Made by a program: the position numbers and the translations under genes. A DNA stretch of 64,000 nucleotides, from the NCBI GenBank assembly GCA_020725115.1, contig DYFR01000009.1, positions 1 through 64,000 of the forward strand. The letters run 5' to 3'. This stretch comes from Thiohalomonas denitrificans. Lineage in GTDB: Bacteria > Pseudomonadota > Gammaproteobacteria > Thiohalomonadales > Thiohalomonadaceae. Of the stretch, positions 1 to 8,105 are shown piece after piece. Within the stretch, counting starts at the first letter, position 1, and each line of letters opens with the position of its first letter. The notes under the pieces are model-generated. The model made no database searches. It was not told the DNA's origin and saw only the letters and a list, made by a program, of their open reading frames with translations.

Positions 1-55
1 TCACTTGTCACTTGTCACTTGTCACTTGTCACTTGTCACTTGTCACTTGTCACTT
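1..55. repeat. Heptanucleotide tandem array (TCACTTG)
   Basis: Seven perfect copies of the 7-mer TCACTTG plus a partial eighth run from the window edge. The stop codon of the minus-strand methyltransferase gene (positions 36-38) lies inside the array, so the last residues of that protein (VTSDK) are encoded by repeat units. The array may extend left of the window. Confidence 0.9.
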
Positions 56-644
56 TTCTCAATTCAATGCGTCGAAACCATCCCCGCGCCAATATCGGTT
101 CGTCCAGATGCAGATGCAACTGCGTGCAGCAGGCCAGCACGTCTTCCAGCACCACGTCGGTGCGGGTGGCTATGTGGCGGGTGAACAGATTGAGCAGGCG
201 GCGCAGCGGCGCGCGCTGGCCGGGGCGCAGGAATTTGTCGACGATGAGGATGTGGCCACCCGGTTTCAGCACCCGCTCGGCCTCGGCCAGCAGGCGTTCC
301 GGTTGCGGCACCACGGCGAGGATCAGGTGCAGTACCACCGCATCGAAGCTGGCGTCGCGATAGGGCAACTGCATGGCATCGCCCAGGTGCAGGCGGATGT
401 CATTGCGGCCATGGCTGCGGCGCTGTGCCTGACGCAGCATCGCCGGTGTGAGATCGAGGCCGATGTAGCAGGGGCCTTGCGGCAGGTGCGGGATATCCAG
501 TCCGGTGCCGATACCGGTGAGGAGCACATCACCCGCCGTCACCTCCAGTCGCTGCAGGCTGTCACGCCGCAGCGCGGTGCTGGCGCGTGCGATCAGCAGG
601 TCGTAGATGGGGGCGAACAGGGTGTAGGTGTGGCGCAAGGACAT
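36..644 (-). CDS. Class I SAM-dependent methyltransferase (UbiE/PEMT-like)
   Basis: The 202-residue protein has a Rossmann methyltransferase fold. A glycine-rich SAM loop (LLTGIGTGLDIPHL, about residue 42) is followed by an acidic strand end (GLDLTPAML), a GDAMQLPY segment (motif II) and RVLKPGGHILIVD (motif III). This resembles small UbiE or phosphatidylethanolamine N-methyltransferase-like enzymes, but the substrate cannot be read from the sequence. The ATG at 644 is followed by SLRHTYTLFAPIYD, a typical N-terminus for this family. The gene lies downstream of apaG, separated by a 17-bp-arm hairpin repeat, and ends inside a heptamer array, so its C-terminus may vary with repeat copy number. 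Confidence 0.75.
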   Translation of the reverse strand: MSLRHTYTLFAPIYDLLIARASTALRRDSLQRLEVTAGDVLLTGIGTGLDIPHLPQGPCYIGLDLTPAMLRQAQRRSHGRNDIRLHLGDAMQLPYRDASFDAVVLHLILAVVPQPERLLAEAERVLKPGGHILIVDKFLRPGQRAPLRRLLNLFTRHIATRTDVVLEDVLACCTQLHLHLDEPILARGWFRRIELRKVTSDK

Positions 645-655
645 GGCTCAGTTCC

Positions 656-703
656 AAGTGGCAAGTTTCAAGGTTTTTTCTTGCCACTTGAAACTTGCCA
701 CTT
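656..703. repeat. Perfect 17-bp inverted repeat between apaG and the methyltransferase
   Basis: The arm AAGTGGCAAGTTTCAAG at 656-672 is repeated exactly in inverted orientation at 687-703. It uses the same CTTG/CCACTT words as the array at 1-55 and the element at 55134-55195. It abuts the apaG stop codon at 704. It would form a strong hairpin in RNA and could act as a bidirectional terminator or RNA stabiliser. Confidence 0.8.
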
Positions 704-1093
704 TCAGTGCAGGGTTCTGGGCATCGACAGGCGGAACACCGGAATTCCGGCGTCGAATTCGTGGCCGTCGTCGGCGCGCATCTGGTAGCTGCCCTGCATG
801 GAGCCGACCGGGGTGTCGAGGACGGTGCCGCTGGTGTAGCGGAAGTGTTTGCCCGGTTGCAGGTGCGGCTGCTCGCCCACTACGCCGGCGCCCTGCACCT
901 CCTGCACGGCGCCGTTGCCGTCGGTGATGACCCAGTGGCGCGACAGCAGCTTGGCCGGCACGCTGCCGGTATTGCGGATGGTGATGGTATAGGCGAAGAC
1001 GTAGCGATCCTCTTCCGGCAGCGACTGGTCGTCCAGGTACTGGGTTTCAACCTCAATGGCAATGCGGTATTTGTCGTTCATCGTTCGAATCAT
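704..1093 (-). CDS. apaG: ApaG domain protein
   Basis: The 129-residue protein carries the family hallmarks YVFAYTITIRNTGSVPAKLLSRHW, then GAGVVGEQPHLQPG and the closing IPVFRL. ApaG has a fibronectin-III-like beta fold; its biochemical role is not firmly known, though it was historically linked to Co/Mg resistance and Ap4A levels. The ATG at 1093 overlaps the glk stop (ATGA), suggesting translational coupling. An internal ATG at 1081 would give 125 residues, matching the usual length. In many Gammaproteobacteria apaG follows rsmA; here it is 8 kb away, next to glk. Confidence 0.93.
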   Translation of the reverse strand: MIRTMNDKYRIAIEVETQYLDDQSLPEEDRYVFAYTITIRNTGSVPAKLLSRHWVITDGNGAVQEVQGAGVVGEQPHLQPGKHFRYTSGTVLDTPVGSMQGSYQMRADDGHEFDAGIPVFRLSMPRTLH

Positions 1094-2094
1094 GGGGGAG
1101 GGGCTGTCCCGTCTCTGGCGGCCACCAGCAGCGCGCCGAGCAGGCCGACCTGCGGGTTGGTGACCACATGCACCGGGATGTTTTCCACCACGGCACGCAT
1201 GCGGCCTTTGTCACAGTAACTGTGGGCGAAGCCGCCCTGTTGCAAGTGCGGCAATATCTTGGCGGCGATGCCGCCGGCGAGGTAGACACCGCCGCGTGCC
1301 AGGCAGGCCAGGGCCAGGTTGCCGCTGATGGCGCCGTAGAGGCGAACAAACAGCTCAACTGCCGCAACGGCGTGTGTGTCCTGTGTCGCCGTGATGGCGG
1401 CGGCCGGATCGGTGCTCTGCAACAGGGCTCCGCTGTCCGTTACGCCATCGCGTGACAGCAGATAGCGGTAAATATTTGCCAGCCCCGGCCCGGAGACGAT
1501 GCGTTCCCAGGAGACATGGCCGTGTTCGGTGCGCAGGAAGCTGAGCAGGCCGTCCTGCAATGCATCGCCGCCGCCGAACTCCATGTGACCGGCCTCGGTG
1601 GGGAATACCTCGTAACGATTGTTGCAGGGCATGAGCAGGGCCACACCGAGGCCGGTGCCGGCACCAAGCACCACCCGCGGCGCCTGCGGCTGCGCCGGGC
1701 GGTCGTGCAGAGTGACCAGTTCATCGGCGCGCAGCGCCTCGATGCCATACCCCACGGCCTGGAAGTCATTGATCAGGCGCACCCTGGGCAGACCCAGGGC
1801 GGCGGCCAGGTGCTGCGAGTCCAGCTGCCAGGGGAGATTGGTGAGTTGTGCCGTTTGCCGGGCGGCATCGTCCTGCACCGGGCCGGCGACGGCGAAGCAG
1901 GCAGCGTGCAACGGTGGAGTGTTGTCGTGCAGAAAATCATCCAGCAGCGGTTGCAGATCGCTGTACGCTGCACTGGTGTACTGTTTCTCGCGCAACACGC
2001 GAAGCGGGCGCAGCGCATCCGCCTTGAATTCGGACAGTTGCAACAGGGTCTTGGTGCCGCCGATATCACCGGCGAGGATGCGTAGCGTGGTCAT
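1090..2094 (-). CDS. glk: Glucokinase (bacterial ROK-independent Glk family)
   Basis: The 334-residue protein phosphorylates glucose to glucose 6-phosphate with ATP in the cytoplasm. The N-terminal phosphate loop LAGDIGGTKT, the LTNLPWQLD segment, the RLINDFQAVGYGI hinge and VLGAGTGLGVA are all diagnostic of glucokinase. Its length is close to the E. coli enzyme. It lies 6 bp downstream of pgl and overlaps apaG by 4 bp, so pgl-glk-apaG is probably one transcript. With pgl this supplies the first steps of glucose entry into the oxidative pentose-phosphate or Entner-Doudoroff routes, perhaps recycling internal glycogen together with glgC elsewhere in the window. Confidence 0.93.
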   Translation of the reverse strand: MTTLRILAGDIGGTKTLLQLSEFKADALRPLRVLREKQYTSAAYSDLQPLLDDFLHDNTPPLHAACFAVAGPVQDDAARQTAQLTNLPWQLDSQHLAAALGLPRVRLINDFQAVGYGIEALRADELVTLHDRPAQPQAPRVVLGAGTGLGVALLMPCNNRYEVFPTEAGHMEFGGGDALQDGLLSFLRTEHGHVSWERIVSGPGLANIYRYLLSRDGVTDSGALLQSTDPAAAITATQDTHAVAAVELFVRLYGAISGNLALACLARGGVYLAGGIAAKILPHLQQGGFAHSYCDKGRMRAVVENIPVHVVTNPQVGLLGALLVAARDGTAPPP

Positions 2095-2100
2095 GCCGTA

Positions 2101-2835
2101 TCAGTCCTGGTGCTCAAGATAGCGGGCGGCATCCGCATCAACAAACCATTCCAGCACGCCCTGTGGTCGCAGCATTTCCACCGGGAGCGGGTTGGCGTGT
2201 GCAATGTTGCGCATTACATGGCGCACCACGTCGGCCTTGTGCGCGCCGCTGACCAGCAGCATGAGGTGTCGGGCGTGGTTCAGCACCGGCAGCGTGAGAG
2301 TGATGCGCCAGCTGTCCAGCTTGGGTACGTAATCGGCCGTCACGGTCTGCTTGCGCTGGTTAAGGGTATCGCTGCCGGGAAACAGTGAGGCGATGTGGCC
2401 GTCGGGGCCGAGGCCGAGCAGGATCAGATCGAAACCCGCGGCGGGCAGTTGCCGGTGCAGCAGTGCGGCATAGTCAGCAGCGGCCTGTTCCGGTGCCAGC
2501 TCGCCGTTGATGCGGTGCAGCTGCGGCGCCACCGGCAGGCGGTCGAGCAGACTCTCGCGCACCATGCGGTAATTGCTGTCGTGATGATCGGGTGGCACGC
2601 AGCGTTCGTCGCCAAAATACAGATGCACCCGTGTCCAGTCGAGACGGCCGGCGAGTTCGTCGGTACCGAGCAGGGTGTAGAGGCCTTGCGGCGTGGCGCC
2701 GCCAGCCAGGGCGAGATGGAAGGCGCCGTGTGCGGCGATGGCGGCGGTGCCGAGTGCCAGCAGCCGTTCCGCCGCCGCACGATACAGCGCGGCCTGGTTC
2801 GGCAGGGTGTGCAGCACTCGCGCCGCGCTGGTCAT
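2101..2835 (-). CDS. pgl: 6-phosphogluconolactonase
   Basis: The 244-residue protein belongs to the DevB/SOL-type 6-phosphogluconolactonases, which hydrolyse 6-phosphogluconolactone to 6-phosphogluconate. Visible motifs are HLALAGGATPQGLY near residue 40, the DERCVPPDHHDSNYRM segment near residue 77 and LGLGPDGHIASLFPGS near residue 140, all conserved in the family. It is followed directly by glk. No zwf is seen in the window, so the substrate-forming dehydrogenase must be elsewhere. Confidence 0.92.
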   Translation of the reverse strand: MTSAARVLHTLPNQAALYRAAAERLLALGTAAIAAHGAFHLALAGGATPQGLYTLLGTDELAGRLDWTRVHLYFGDERCVPPDHHDSNYRMVRESLLDRLPVAPQLHRINGELAPEQAAADYAALLHRQLPAAGFDLILLGLGPDGHIASLFPGSDTLNQRKQTVTADYVPKLDSWRITLTLPVLNHARHLMLLVSGAHKADVVRHVMRNIAHANPLPVEMLRPQGVLEWFVDADAARYLEHQD

Positions 2836-2846
2836 GGCAGGCCGTC

Positions 2847-3128
2847 TCAGATCACTTCATGTATGTCGCCGTTCTGGCGGACGTATTCGAGGGCGGCATC
2901 CACGGCGGCGATCACTTGTATGGCCATGTGCTGCCGCTCTTCGTCGCTCATGAAGAAGGCAGTATCGACATCGTGGCGCACATAACGGGTCGGCAGCCGG
3001 TTGAGGGCGACGCAGGCCACGTCTTCCAGCAGATCCTCATTGGTGATGCCCTGCTGCTCTATCAGTGCGTCGTGCATGCGTTCCAGCACCAGCTTCTCGT
3101 AATAATTGTGGATATTTTCGAAGTTCAT
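2847..3128 (-). CDS. ComFB-family protein
   Basis: The 93-residue protein matches the late-competence ComFB domain: NIHNYYEKLVLERM at the start, then EDVACVALNRLPTRYVRHDVD, where the ALN-LP-RYV core is the family signature. ComFB proteins have been linked to cyclic-dinucleotide binding and type IV pilus functions in cyanobacteria. That fits the cyclic-di-GMP enzymes in this window, but a receptor role here is inference. It lies 11 bp upstream of pgl and 59 bp downstream of the CheW-LysM fusion gene, all on the same strand. Confidence 0.75.
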   Translation of the reverse strand: MNFENIHNYYEKLVLERMHDALIEQQGITNEDLLEDVACVALNRLPTRYVRHDVDTAFFMSDEERQHMAIQVIAAVDAALEYVRQNGDIHEVI

Positions 3129-3187
3129 CGCGCGCTTCCGTGATGGGGGAGTGATGGGAGTTTAGCACTCTCTGTCAGGGGCCAGGA

Positions 3188-4561
3188 TCAGCGAATGATG
3201 ATGCGCACCTTGTTGCCCGGGTAGATCAGATCCGGGTTCTTTATCCGGCTCAGTTGCGCCAGCTCCTTATAGCGCCAGGGGTCGTCCAGATACTGTTCGG
3301 CAATGGCCCACAGGGTGTCGCCTCTCACCACGGTGTGAACATACATCTGCGCTGGTCCCGGTTCTGCTGTGGCGGGCGGCACAGCGTCCGGGGCAGGCTG
3401 CGTCGTTGTCGCCGTTGCCATCGTTTCTGCCGGTACTTGCGGCTCAGGTGCCGGTCGGGCCCGATCGATGATGATGGTGATGTCTTTGCCATCCTGTTCC
3501 ACCAGGATGCCCTCGCCCTGGAACAGCGGAGGGGCGGCGACAGGCGTCACGGCGGCCGCTGTTGCGGGCGGCGGGGGCGCTGGCAGGACGGGCGCTGGCT
3601 CGGATGCCACATCGATGGATGGCGTGGGCATCGGCATCTGCTCTGGTGCTTGTCCCGGCCACAGCAGGAACCAGCCGCCGGCCAGGGCTGCGGCCAGCAG
3701 CAACACGGGCCAGCCGAGGCGGGCCGCAGAGGGTGACGTGACCGTGGCGGGCGGCGGCGGTGGAGCCGGCGGTGGGCTGGCGGCGGGTTGCGGCGATGGG
3801 GGTGTTGCCGCCCGTTCGGGGCGGGGTACGGCCGCCGGGGTGGGGCGGGGCGGGGGCTGGGGAATATGGCGGGGCGTTGGCGCAGGTCTGTTGCCGGGGC
3901 GGCTGGCCGGCATGACGGGTTTGGCGCTGGCGGCAGGGGGCGCGGCGGGGCGCGGTGCCGGCGGTGCAGGGGGGCGTACCGGTGGCGGCGCAGGCGCGGG
4001 TCCGGGCGGGGTGGATGCGACCCTCTCCTCCCGCCCGCGGGGCACCTCACTTGTTTCCGGCCGTGCCGGGGCGGCCGTCGGTGCGACAGCACAGACCAGG
4101 TGCCTGAGTCCGCCCGCGTCACGCATGGCCAGCAGCCGCGCCAGGTCGCTGCACAGCACGATTTCATCCTGATGGCGCAGGGCCGCAGTGAACACATTGT
4201 GGGGCAGTTCCGGCGGCAGTGGCGCTGCCTTCACCTGGCCCGCATCGGTCAGGCCGACAATGCTGTCCACCCAGAAGCCGTAGCTGCCGCTGCCGATGCG
4301 GCCCAGCAGCAGGCGGCCGCGCCGCGGGTCGGGGCTGTCGCAGCCGAAGCGGTGGCGCAGATCGATGATCGCCACCGTGCCGCTGCCGTGATGGAACAGG
4401 CCGGGGCTGCCGGCATCGGCACCGGGCAGGGCGGTGATGTGTTCCGGCACCGGCAGGATGCTGGTCACCGACAGCGCCGGCACCGCGCAGGCGACGCGGC
4501 CGATGCGGAAGATCAGCCAGTTTGCTGTGCCCTGAATGGATGAGTGAGTGGTCGCTGTCAT
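3188..4561 (-). CDS. CheW-domain / transmembrane / LysM fusion protein
   Basis: The 457-residue protein has an unusual layout. Residues 12-147 look like a CheW adaptor domain (WLIFRIGRVACAVPALSVTSILPVPE; VAIIDLRHRFG; GFWVDSIVGLTDAGQVKAAP). Residues about 160-280 are an extreme Pro/Ala/Arg-rich linker. Residues 282-301 form one hydrophobic helix (LGWPVLLLAAALAGGWFLLW). A second Pro-rich stretch leads to a C-terminal LysM domain at 407-456 (YVHTVVRGDTLWAIAEQYL ending PGNKVRIIIR). The predicted topology is CheW in the cytoplasm and LysM in the periplasm, where LysM binds peptidoglycan. No other chemotaxis genes are nearby. A link between a chemosensory-type scaffold and the cell wall is inferred; partners are unknown. 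Confidence 0.8.
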   Translation of the reverse strand: MTATTHSSIQGTANWLIFRIGRVACAVPALSVTSILPVPEHITALPGADAGSPGLFHHGSGTVAIIDLRHRFGCDSPDPRRGRLLLGRIGSGSYGFWVDSIVGLTDAGQVKAAPLPPELPHNVFTAALRHQDEIVLCSDLARLLAMRDAGGLRHLVCAVAPTAAPARPETSEVPRGREERVASTPPGPAPAPPPVRPPAPPAPRPAAPPAASAKPVMPASRPGNRPAPTPRHIPQPPPRPTPAAVPRPERAATPPSPQPAASPPPAPPPPPATVTSPSAARLGWPVLLLAAALAGGWFLLWPGQAPEQMPMPTPSIDVASEPAPVLPAPPPPATAAAVTPVAAPPLFQGEGILVEQDGKDITIIIDRARPAPEPQVPAETMATATTTQPAPDAVPPATAEPGPAQMYVHTVVRGDTLWAIAEQYLDDPWRYKELAQLSRIKNPDLIYPGNKVRIIIR

Positions 4562-4631
4562 GCTGTGGCTCTGTGTGCAGAGTATAACGGCAACCAGATT
4601 TCAATCTTGACGTATGGCGCAAAAGCGCTAT

Positions 4632-5972
4632 TCACCCCGCGACAAAGGTATACAGCAGGCCGATACCGGCACAGGCGGCGATGACCCGCATGATGCCCTG
4701 CTGGTACTTCCACAGCGCAATGAAGGCGGCCAGTGAGATCAGGGCGTAGAACCATTCGAAGTCACCGGCGAATGGCACGGCGTCCGTGCCCTCGGGCCAC
4801 AGTACGTGCCAGGCGAAGAACAGTGCCAGATTGAGGATTACGCCCACCACGGCGGCGGTGATGCCGCTCAGCGGGGCGGTGAACTTGAGGTCGCCGTGGG
4901 TGGCCTCCACCAGCGGCGCCCCGGCGAGGATGAACAGAAATGACGGCAGGAAGGTGAAGAAGGTGGCCGTGCAGGCGCCCGCAAAACCGGCCAGCAGCAA
5001 CAGATCGGGGCCGAACAGCTCCTTGCCCCAAGCGCCGACGAAACCGACGAAGGCCACCACCATGATCAGCGGCCCCGGCGTGGTCTCGCCCAGGGCCAGG
5101 CCGTCGATCATCTGCGTGCCGGTCAGCCACTGGTAGTGTTCGACGCCGCCCTGGTAGACGTAGGGCAGCACGGCGTAGGCGCCGCCGAAGGTGACCAGCG
5201 CGGCCTTGGTGAAAAATTCGCCCATGTCACTCAGCGGGCCGGCGGGCAGCAGCAGGATCGCCGTACCCCACAGGGCCGCGGACAGAGTGATGAGCGCCAC
5301 CAGCCGGCCGACACGGAAGCGCACGTGGGGCGGTGGCGGGGTATCGTCGTCGATGAGTGCCGGGCCGTAAGTCTTGTCGCCGGCACCGTGGCCGCCGCCG
5401 ATCTTGAACAAGTCGGGTTTCAGTTTGCCGCCGATGAGGCCGAGGATGCCGGCGCCCAGCACGATGTAGGGAAAGGGAATGCCGAGGGCGAAGATGGCGA
5501 GGAAGGAGGCGGCGGCGAAGGCCCACAGCAGGCGGTTTTTCAGCGCGCGCACGCCGATGCGCCAGGCGGCAAACAGCACGATGGCCACCACCGCCGGCTT
5601 GATGCCGTTGAAGATGCCCTGCACCAGGGGGACGTCGCCGAAGGCCAGGTAGACATAGGTGAGCGCGCTGAGGATGAACAGCGAGGGCAGCACGAACAGG
5701 GTGCCGGCGACGATGCCGCCCCAGCTGCGGTGCAGCAGCCAGCCGAGGTAGATGGCGAGCTGCTGCGCCTCCGGGCCGGGCAGCACCATGCAGAAGTTGA
5801 GCGCATGCAGAAAACGCCGCTCGGAGATCCAGCGCCTTTTTTCCACCAGTTCCTGATGCATGATGGAAATCTGCCCGGCGGGGCCGCCGAAGCTGATGAA
5901 GCCCAGTTTGAGCCAATAGCGGAAGGCCTCCCAGAAGCCGGGATGGGCAGGGCGATCGAGGGGCGCGTTCAT
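4632..5972 (-). CDS. chrA: Chromate transporter, long-chain ChrA
   Basis: The 446-residue inner-membrane protein has two homologous CHR halves. The first begins FWEAFRYWLKLGFISFGGPAGQISIMHQELVEKRRWISERRF, with the conserved FGGPAGQI. The second contains FFTKAALVTFGGAYAVLPYVYQG and GLALGETTPGPLIMVVAFVGFV. Many hydrophobic helices separate these motifs. ChrA exports chromate and lowers cytoplasmic Cr(VI). It overlaps chrB by 4 bp, so translation is probably coupled. Confidence 0.95.
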   Translation of the reverse strand: MNAPLDRPAHPGFWEAFRYWLKLGFISFGGPAGQISIMHQELVEKRRWISERRFLHALNFCMVLPGPEAQQLAIYLGWLLHRSWGGIVAGTLFVLPSLFILSALTYVYLAFGDVPLVQGIFNGIKPAVVAIVLFAAWRIGVRALKNRLLWAFAAASFLAIFALGIPFPYIVLGAGILGLIGGKLKPDLFKIGGGHGAGDKTYGPALIDDDTPPPPHVRFRVGRLVALITLSAALWGTAILLLPAGPLSDMGEFFTKAALVTFGGAYAVLPYVYQGGVEHYQWLTGTQMIDGLALGETTPGPLIMVVAFVGFVGAWGKELFGPDLLLLAGFAGACTATFFTFLPSFLFILAGAPLVEATHGDLKFTAPLSGITAAVVGVILNLALFFAWHVLWPEGTDAVPFAGDFEWFYALISLAAFIALWKYQQGIMRVIAACAGIGLLYTFVAG

Positions 5973-6895
5973 GCGGGCGTGGTCTCGTGTTGGAAGGCGC
6001 GATAGAGGTCGTCGAATACCTGGCCGGCAGCGTCGAGCAGGGTGTCGTCATCGGCGCTGCGCCCCTTGATGCCATGCAGCAGCCGCTCCAGGCCGGCGGC
6101 CTCCGCCACCGGCAGGCCGCCGGCGTCGAGGCAGTGGACGATGGCGGCGAGGCGCGCCAGGGCCGTGTCCTGAACCAGGCCAAAGGCGGTGAGCAGGGTC
6201 TCGAAGGTGACCTTGGTTCCGGACGGGGTGTCCACATGGCTGAATTCGGCGCCATCGAAATCGAAACCGACGGCGTCGGGCGGGCAGGCACCGGGGTGGT
6301 CGAGCCAGAGGAAACGGGCGGTCGGGTCGATGAAGCGGCGTATCAGCCAGGCCGAGGCGATGCGGTCCACCCACAGGTCGCATCGCGTGGCCCAGCGCCG
6401 GCCTTGGTATTGGGCGGGGTCGCGGCGCGCGATGCTGTCGGCGCTGCCGTGCGGTTCGTGGGGCGACAGGCGGTTTTCCAGCGCCTCCAGCAGCGCTTCC
6501 GTCTGGCGTTGCGCCTCGCCGGGAAAGAAGTCGATGGTCGCCAGGGCGCGCCAGGCCTTGCGCAGGCGGCGGGTCTGCCGTACCTGTTCGGCCGCCGGCA
6601 GCAATTCTGCCGCCGCTATCTCACCGGCCAGTGCCTGATAGTCGCCGCTGCGGTCGAACAGCGTGGCAAAGGGATAGTCGGCTTCATTCACCTCCAGCAG
6701 CCAGGCGGCACCACCGGACTGGCCGATGTCTGCCTCGATCTGCGCCAGCGCCGCGCGCCGCCCGACCCCGTCAGGTATCAGGTAGACGCCGTCACGAAGC
6801 ACTGCCGCGCCGCTGGCCTTGAGCGCCCGCCAGGCGCGCATGCGGGCGGTGGCATTTTCCGTGGGCAGGGAGATGATGAGTAGCAACCATTTCAT
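5969..6895 (-). CDS. chrB: Chromate resistance protein ChrB
   Basis: The 308-residue protein has the N-terminal ChrB domain (MKWLLLIISLPTENATARMRAWRALKASGAAVLRDGVYLIP) and the C-terminal domain beginning about residue 165 (RRWATRCDLWVDRIASAWLIRRFIDPTARFLWL; ending YRAFQHETTPA). In other bacteria ChrB acts as a chromate-responsive regulator of the chr operon. A perfect 16-bp palindrome sits only 3 bp upstream of the start codon and is a candidate autoregulatory operator. chrB is first in the chrB-chrA pair, with a 4-bp overlap. Confidence 0.92.
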   Translation of the reverse strand: MKWLLLIISLPTENATARMRAWRALKASGAAVLRDGVYLIPDGVGRRAALAQIEADIGQSGGAAWLLEVNEADYPFATLFDRSGDYQALAGEIAAAELLPAAEQVRQTRRLRKAWRALATIDFFPGEAQRQTEALLEALENRLSPHEPHGSADSIARRDPAQYQGRRWATRCDLWVDRIASAWLIRRFIDPTARFLWLDHPGACPPDAVGFDFDGAEFSHVDTPSGTKVTFETLLTAFGLVQDTALARLAAIVHCLDAGGLPVAEAAGLERLLHGIKGRSADDDTLLDAAGQVFDDLYRAFQHETTPA

Positions 6896-6898
6896 TTG

Positions 6899-6914
6899 TG
6901 TAGCGTACGCTACA
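6899..6914. promoter_or_regulatory. Palindrome upstream of chrB, candidate operator
   Basis: TGTAGCGTACGCTACA is a perfect 16-bp palindrome directly upstream of the chrB start codon (6895, minus strand). It would overlap the ribosome-binding region, so a bound repressor could block transcription or leader clearance. Binding by ChrB is inferred. Confidence 0.45.
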
Positions 6915-6958
6915 GATTGCGTTGCGTCTATAACACGAAGGTGTAGGTGCAGATTGTC

Positions 6959-7045
6959 CTACCCCAGCGTCTGGCGCAGGTCGGGCAGCTGGTCTTCCGC
7001 CTCCCCCCGCAGGCCGATGGACAGGCGGATCACATGGCGCCGCTG
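6959..7045 (-). pseudogene. Possible C-terminal remnant of a Cys/Met-metabolism PLP enzyme
   Basis: On the minus strand one frame reads RRHVIRLSIGLRGEAEDQ followed by LPDLRQTLG and a stop at 6959-6961. The R-L-S-I-G-L ... D-L-x-x-T/A-L pattern is what closes cystathionine gamma-synthase or O-succinylhomoserine sulfhydrylase proteins. Nothing upstream continues the gene, because a 55-bp palindromic repeat begins at 7055. Only about 30 codons remain, so the assignment is tentative. Confidence 0.35.
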
Positions 7046-7054
7046 ATCGTAAAG

Positions 7055-7109
7055 GCATAGGGCGCCCCATGGGCGCCGTGCTGGGGCGGGCACAACGCCG
7101 CCCTATGAC
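7055..7109. repeat. 55-bp palindromic intergenic repeat, copy 1
   Basis: A palindromic element with outer words GCATAGGGCG and CGCCCTATGAC and an inner CCATGGGCGCCGTGCTG. A similar copy of equal length lies in reverse orientation at 47883-47937, inside the nrtA-nrtB gap. Confidence 0.75.
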
Positions 7110-7156
7110 GCACCGAGCATGAGATGGATACCCATTCGGGACACTCTCTATGGCAG

Positions 7157-8071
7157 TTACAGAAAGAACCTGTAGGTGGCGCGTCCGCTCTTTTTGGCCG
7201 CGTACATCGCCTCGTCGGCGTGCTGCAACAGAGTCTCGCCGTCATGGCAATCCCAGGGGAACACGGTGATGCCGATGGAGGCCGATGGTATGACGTCCGG
7301 GGTGCCGGCCAGGGGAGCTGTCAGGGCGGACAACAGGCGTTCCACGATGTGAACAATTCCCGGCCGATCGCCCAGGTCGGTAAGCAGCAGTACGAACTCG
7401 TCGCCGCCGACCCGTGCCACCGTGTCGCCGCCGCGCAACTGTTGTTTCATGCGCCGGGCCGCCTCTTCCAGCAGACGATCGCCCTGGTTGTGACCGTAGC
7501 GATCGTTGACGGCCTTCAGGCCGTCCATGTCCAGATAACAGACGGCGACCAGCGAGTCGTCGCGCTGCGCCCGCGCCAGCGACTGCTCCATCCGATCGGC
7601 CAATAGTGCGCGATTGGGCAAGGCGGTCAGCGGGTCGTGGTGGGCCATCCATTCCAGCCGGCGCATGTTCTCCTTGTATATGCTCAGATCCTGGAAGATG
7701 CCGACGTAATGGGTCGGACGGTTGGTGCCGTCGTAGAGGGTGCTGATAGACAACAACTCGTTCAGCAGGCTGCGATCCTTGCGCCGATTGACGATCTCGC
7801 CGTGCCAGTGACCGTCGCGGTGCAACGAATCCCACAACTGCCGATAAAACGCTTCATCCATTTGGCCAGATTGCAGCAGGCGCGCATTTTTGCCTACGGC
7901 CTCATGGCGTACGTAGCCGGTGAGCCGGGTGAACGCGGCGTTGACCTCCACGATGGTGCCGGCGAGATCGGTGGCCATGATGGCGGTGCACGTGTGCTCG
8001 AAAATCCTGTGCGCGAGGGCGGCGCCGTTGCATGAGGTGTCCGTCGGCATCGGATGGCGTGTGTCGTTCAT
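7157..8071 (-). CDS. PAS-GGDEF diguanylate cyclase
   Basis: The 304-residue cytoplasmic protein has an N-terminal PAS domain (about 25-140: IFEHTCTAIMATDLAGTIVEVNAAFTRLTGY, then LLQSGQMDEAFYRQLWDSL). A GGDEF domain follows, beginning HHDPLTALPNRALLADRMEQ. The catalytic motif is intact (RVGGDEFVLLL) and a product-inhibition I-site RGGD lies five residues before it. It should make cyclic-di-GMP in response to a signal sensed by PAS. It is transcribed divergently from the XRE regulator at 8217, and an inverted repeat lies between them. Confidence 0.9.
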   Translation of the reverse strand: MNDTRHPMPTDTSCNGAALAHRIFEHTCTAIMATDLAGTIVEVNAAFTRLTGYVRHEAVGKNARLLQSGQMDEAFYRQLWDSLHRDGHWHGEIVNRRKDRSLLNELLSISTLYDGTNRPTHYVGIFQDLSIYKENMRRLEWMAHHDPLTALPNRALLADRMEQSLARAQRDDSLVAVCYLDMDGLKAVNDRYGHNQGDRLLEEAARRMKQQLRGGDTVARVGGDEFVLLLTDLGDRPGIVHIVERLLSALTAPLAGTPDVIPSASIGITVFPWDCHDGETLLQHADEAMYAAKKSGRATYRFFL

Positions 8072-8105
8072 CGTGAACTTGGTTCCTAATGACTATCCAT
8101 TACGC

